From Bacteroidota bacterium (GTDB lineage: Bacteria; Bacteroidota; Bacteroidia; Chitinophagales; Chitinophagaceae): a stretch of 37,204 bases of DNA. The DNA is taken from the NCBI GenBank assembly GCA_029560415.1, contig JAKQKY010000045.1:1-37204 (forward strand), in the 5' to 3' direction. A program made the position numbers and the translations under genes. The notes beneath the pieces were generated by a model, which saw nothing but the letters and a program-made list of their open reading frames with translations, was not told where the DNA came from and searched no databases. Positions 35,512-37,204 of this stretch are shown here, piece by piece. Position 1 is the first letter of the stretch. Every line of letters starts with the position of its first letter.

Positions 35512-36297
35512 ATGACAACTGTTATTGTTCCTGTTGATTTTTCCACTACCTCGCTACACGCAGCCGAATATGCGGCAAAATTGCTTGTAGGTCATTATGG
35601 AGTTACCCTGATTTTATATCATAGTTATGCAAAACCAGCCGATGAAGCTGAAGCTTTGGAAGAACTGGAAGCTTTAAAAGCGTCCTTGCAACAGGATCAT
35701 ATTGTCAAAATTGAAGTGCTCAACCATCTTGAACCAGATTTCGTAGATGGCCTGGAAAGAGCTGCCCGCCACCGTAACGCAGATCTCGTGATCATGGGCA
35801 TTACCGGAAAATCGGCCATTGCCCAGGTTTTCTTTGGCAGCAATACCCTCAAAATGGCCGCTACCAAAGCATGCCCGGTTTTGATCGTTCCCGAAAACGC
35901 AGCGTATAGTCCTTTGAACGATGTATTACTCACTTCCGATTTTAAAAACACGCTGAACACAACCCCCTCTGTTCCTATTAAGAATTTCCTGTCTGCTTTT
36001 AACCCAACCCTGCATGTGATCAATGTAGATAAGGACCATTATATTTCGCTTACCGAAAGTTATGAGAAAGAAAAACAGGATCTCAAAAAAATGTTTGAAG
36101 GATATAACCCCGAGTTTTATTTCATGCGGTTATACGAAGTAGAAGAAGCCCTTAACATGTTCATTGAAGATAAAAAGATAGACCTTATCATTGCCATCCA
36201 GAAGAATCATTCATTCATGGAAAAGCTGCTACAACGCAGTCATACAAAAAGTTTATCCTATCACAGTAAAATACCTATCCTCGTTATTCACGAATAA
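35512..36297 (+). CDS. Universal stress protein (tandem UspA-like)
   Basis: 261 residues, the length of two fused Usp domains. The first (1-128) begins VIVPVDFSTTSLHAAEYA and has the ATP-binding signature G96-x2-G99-x9-G109-S110 (GITGKSAIAQVFFGS) followed by CPVLIVP. The second (about 135-261) ends SYHSKIPILVIHE but its loop (AIQKNHSFMEKLLQRSH) lacks the glycine signature, so probably only the first half binds ATP. It is cytoplasmic. Usp proteins respond to stress, starvation or redox change in other bacteria. The CDGSH gene begins only 9 bases after the stop, so the two form an operon. Confidence 0.95.
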   Translation: MTTVIVPVDFSTTSLHAAEYAAKLLVGHYGVTLILYHSYAKPADEAEALEELEALKASLQQDHIVKIEVLNHLEPDFVDGLERAARHRNADLVIMGITGKSAIAQVFFGSNTLKMAATKACPVLIVPENAAYSPLNDVLLTSDFKNTLNTTPSVPIKNFLSAFNPTLHVINVDKDHYISLTESYEKEKQDLKKMFEGYNPEFYFMRLYEVEEALNMFIEDKKIDLIIAIQKNHSFMEKLLQRSHTKSLSYHSKIPILVIHE

Positions 36298-36306
36298 AAC
36301 ATAACC

Positions 36307-36534
36307 ATGTCAAACACCCGCATTACGATCAACAGCAATGGCTCCCTTAAAGTAGAAGGAAATTTCGAGATCGTAGACAAGAACGGAAACCTGTACGACC
36401 TGGGTGGAAGAGAGATTGTTTCTTTATGTCGTTGTGGAAAGTCGCAGAACAAACCCTTTTGCGATGGTTCTCACAAAGGCCATTTTGAACATGATGCTAC
36501 TGCCTTTGCGTTACCGCCGAAGAAACAACCCTGA
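36307..36534 (+). CDS. CDGSH-type iron-sulfur protein
   Basis: 75 residues. The motif CRCGKSQNKPFCDGSH (residues 41-56) gives the three-cysteine, one-histidine ligand set C41, C43, C52 and H56 of a 2Fe-2S cluster, as in mitoNEET-like proteins. Residues 1-40 form a small beta part with GSLKVEGNFEIVDKNG and GREIVSLCRCG. There is no membrane helix, so it is soluble and cytoplasmic. It likely acts in electron transfer or cluster handling, a role suggested by the family and not by this sequence. It is co-transcribed with the universal stress protein gene (9-base gap). Confidence 0.96.
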   Translation: MSNTRITINSNGSLKVEGNFEIVDKNGNLYDLGGREIVSLCRCGKSQNKPFCDGSHKGHFEHDATAFALPPKKQP

Positions 36535-36552
36535 TAACATCAATGCATAAAC

Positions 36553-36587
36553 GAACTGCAATAAGGACAAAATCCCTGTTGCAGTTC
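36553..36587. terminator. Possible terminator hairpin between convergent genes
   Basis: A perfect 9-bp stem GAACTGCAA / TTGCAGTTC with a 17-base loop (a further GGA / TCC pairing inside) between the CDGSH and DinB-like gene stops. It lacks a clear T-run on either strand, so termination is less certain. Confidence 0.5.
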
Positions 36588-36609
36588 ATTCTATAATGGT
36601 ATACCAGCC

Positions 36610-37107
36610 TTAAAAGCTCATGTCATCTGCACTTGGTCCATAGGATCCGGGAACGGGAATGTTGAGCAGGCGAAAGAATACCCCCAATTGAGCCCGGTGA
36701 TGTATGATCTGCGAATAGGTCATCCTCACTACTTCACTCTTAGGATCGGCGCTGTAGACCTCGGTTCCATTGCGTAAGGTCCAGATGGCCGACATATCTT
36801 CTTCCCTTGCCTTTTGCAGCGCAGCTTTTGATTCGGCCAATATCTTTTCGAAATAAGCCACTAAGTCTTTCGTATTGTTAATGACGACTGGTTCATATTT
36901 ATTTACCGCAAAATCAAGTTCAGTGGTATTAATGATCATGGGCACCCAGCCTGGCAACTCGGCAATATGCGTGGCGAGTTGACGGATACTCATACTTTTT
37001 TCATGTGGCTTCCAGTCGTATTTGTCATCGGGTACCCTTTCCAGCATTTTTCGGGTGATGACAGCTTCCTGTTCCAGTTCTTTCAAAAACATTTTGATCA
37101 TGTCCAT
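36610..37107 (-). CDS. DinB-family four-helix protein
   Basis: 165 residues with an ATG start at 37107 (a second ATG two codons later). DinB_2 landmarks: LERVPDDKYDWKPHEKSMS, then QLATHIAELPGW with H47, then SQIIHHRAQLGVFFRLLNIP and PVPGSYGPSADDM. H136-H137 supply the C-terminal histidine; the usual histidine four residues before is replaced by S132/Q133, so the metal site may be altered. No signal peptide, so cytoplasmic. Function unknown; related proteins are suspected thiol-dependent enzymes. It is only distantly related to the DinB-like protein at 15584-16039. Confidence 0.92.
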   Translation of the reverse strand: MDMIKMFLKELEQEAVITRKMLERVPDDKYDWKPHEKSMSIRQLATHIAELPGWVPMIINTTELDFAVNKYEPVVINNTKDLVAYFEKILAESKAALQKAREEDMSAIWTLRNGTEVYSADPKSEVVRMTYSQIIHHRAQLGVFFRLLNIPVPGSYGPSADDMSF

Positions 37108-37204
37108 ATTCTTTACTTTTTATTGGTGAAATACAAAGGAAGAACAGGGCACTGTCAACCCTATGGCAGTGCATAGAAAAAAATTAAGAAATAATAATTA
37201 ATAA

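Noticed and set aside
30152-36609. Possible defence or mobile island on the right side
   Set aside because: No nuclease, helicase, integrase, toxin-antitoxin or transposase signature is visible; all recognised genes are ordinary chromosomal families.

Overview
The window looks like a chromosomal segment of a Bacteroidota bacterium, most likely from the Chitinophagia/Chitinophagaceae. The grounds are three very large secreted proteins ending in type IX secretion (T9SS) sorting domains, one of type B (gliding-motility/CHU_C-like) and two of type A; a DUF1800-DUF1501 gene pair; a CDGSH protein; AT-rich spacers; and start codons mostly without a purine-rich Shine-Dalgarno sequence. The genus is inference. 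I see no tRNA, rRNA, CRISPR array, transposase, integrase or phage gene.

Layout. Bases 2-5491 are the 3' part of a giant secreted repeat protein with 29 tandem units of exactly 52 residues, running in from outside the window and ending in a type B sorting domain. Convergent to it is a helical-repeat cytoplasmic protein (5512-7083, minus). Then come a gap with two terminator-like hairpins, a small secreted beta protein, and a YpfJ-type membrane zinc peptidase. Bases 9313-13295 hold a response regulator / CHASE3-multi-PAS histidine kinase / response regulator cluster. Bases 13367-16449 carry short envelope or housekeeping genes: a glycine-zipper lipoprotein, an SGNH-hydrolase lipoprotein, a DUF2911 protein, a DinB-like protein and a small unknown. 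After an AT-rich gene-free stretch of 633 bases come a membrane-anchored coiled-coil protein and an alpha/beta hydrolase.

Bases 19268-25249 (minus) encode a 1993-residue M36 (fungalysin) metalloprotease with a long tail of Ig-like and PKD-like domains and a type A sorting domain. Its tail holds a single copy of the 52-residue unit that forms the 29-unit array. An outer-membrane beta-barrel gene and then a third giant T9SS cargo (26408-30094) follow; the latter has five tandem 80-residue units with six cysteines each. The right-hand part has two small membrane proteins, the DUF1800/DUF1501 pair, two convergent single-helix mini-proteins, a universal stress protein with a CDGSH protein, and a second DinB-like protein.

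Working together. The secreted giants would be exported by Sec and then by T9SS, whose machinery is not in this window, and displayed on or released from the cell surface. The kinase cluster has two stand-alone receiver proteins without DNA-binding domains, so its output is probably by protein contact. Most convergent gene pairs are separated by a hairpin flanked by an A-run and a T-run that can terminate transcription from both sides. The least described material here is the pair of repeat families (52-residue/two-Cys and 80-residue/six-Cys) and several small membrane-anchored proteins of unknown role.
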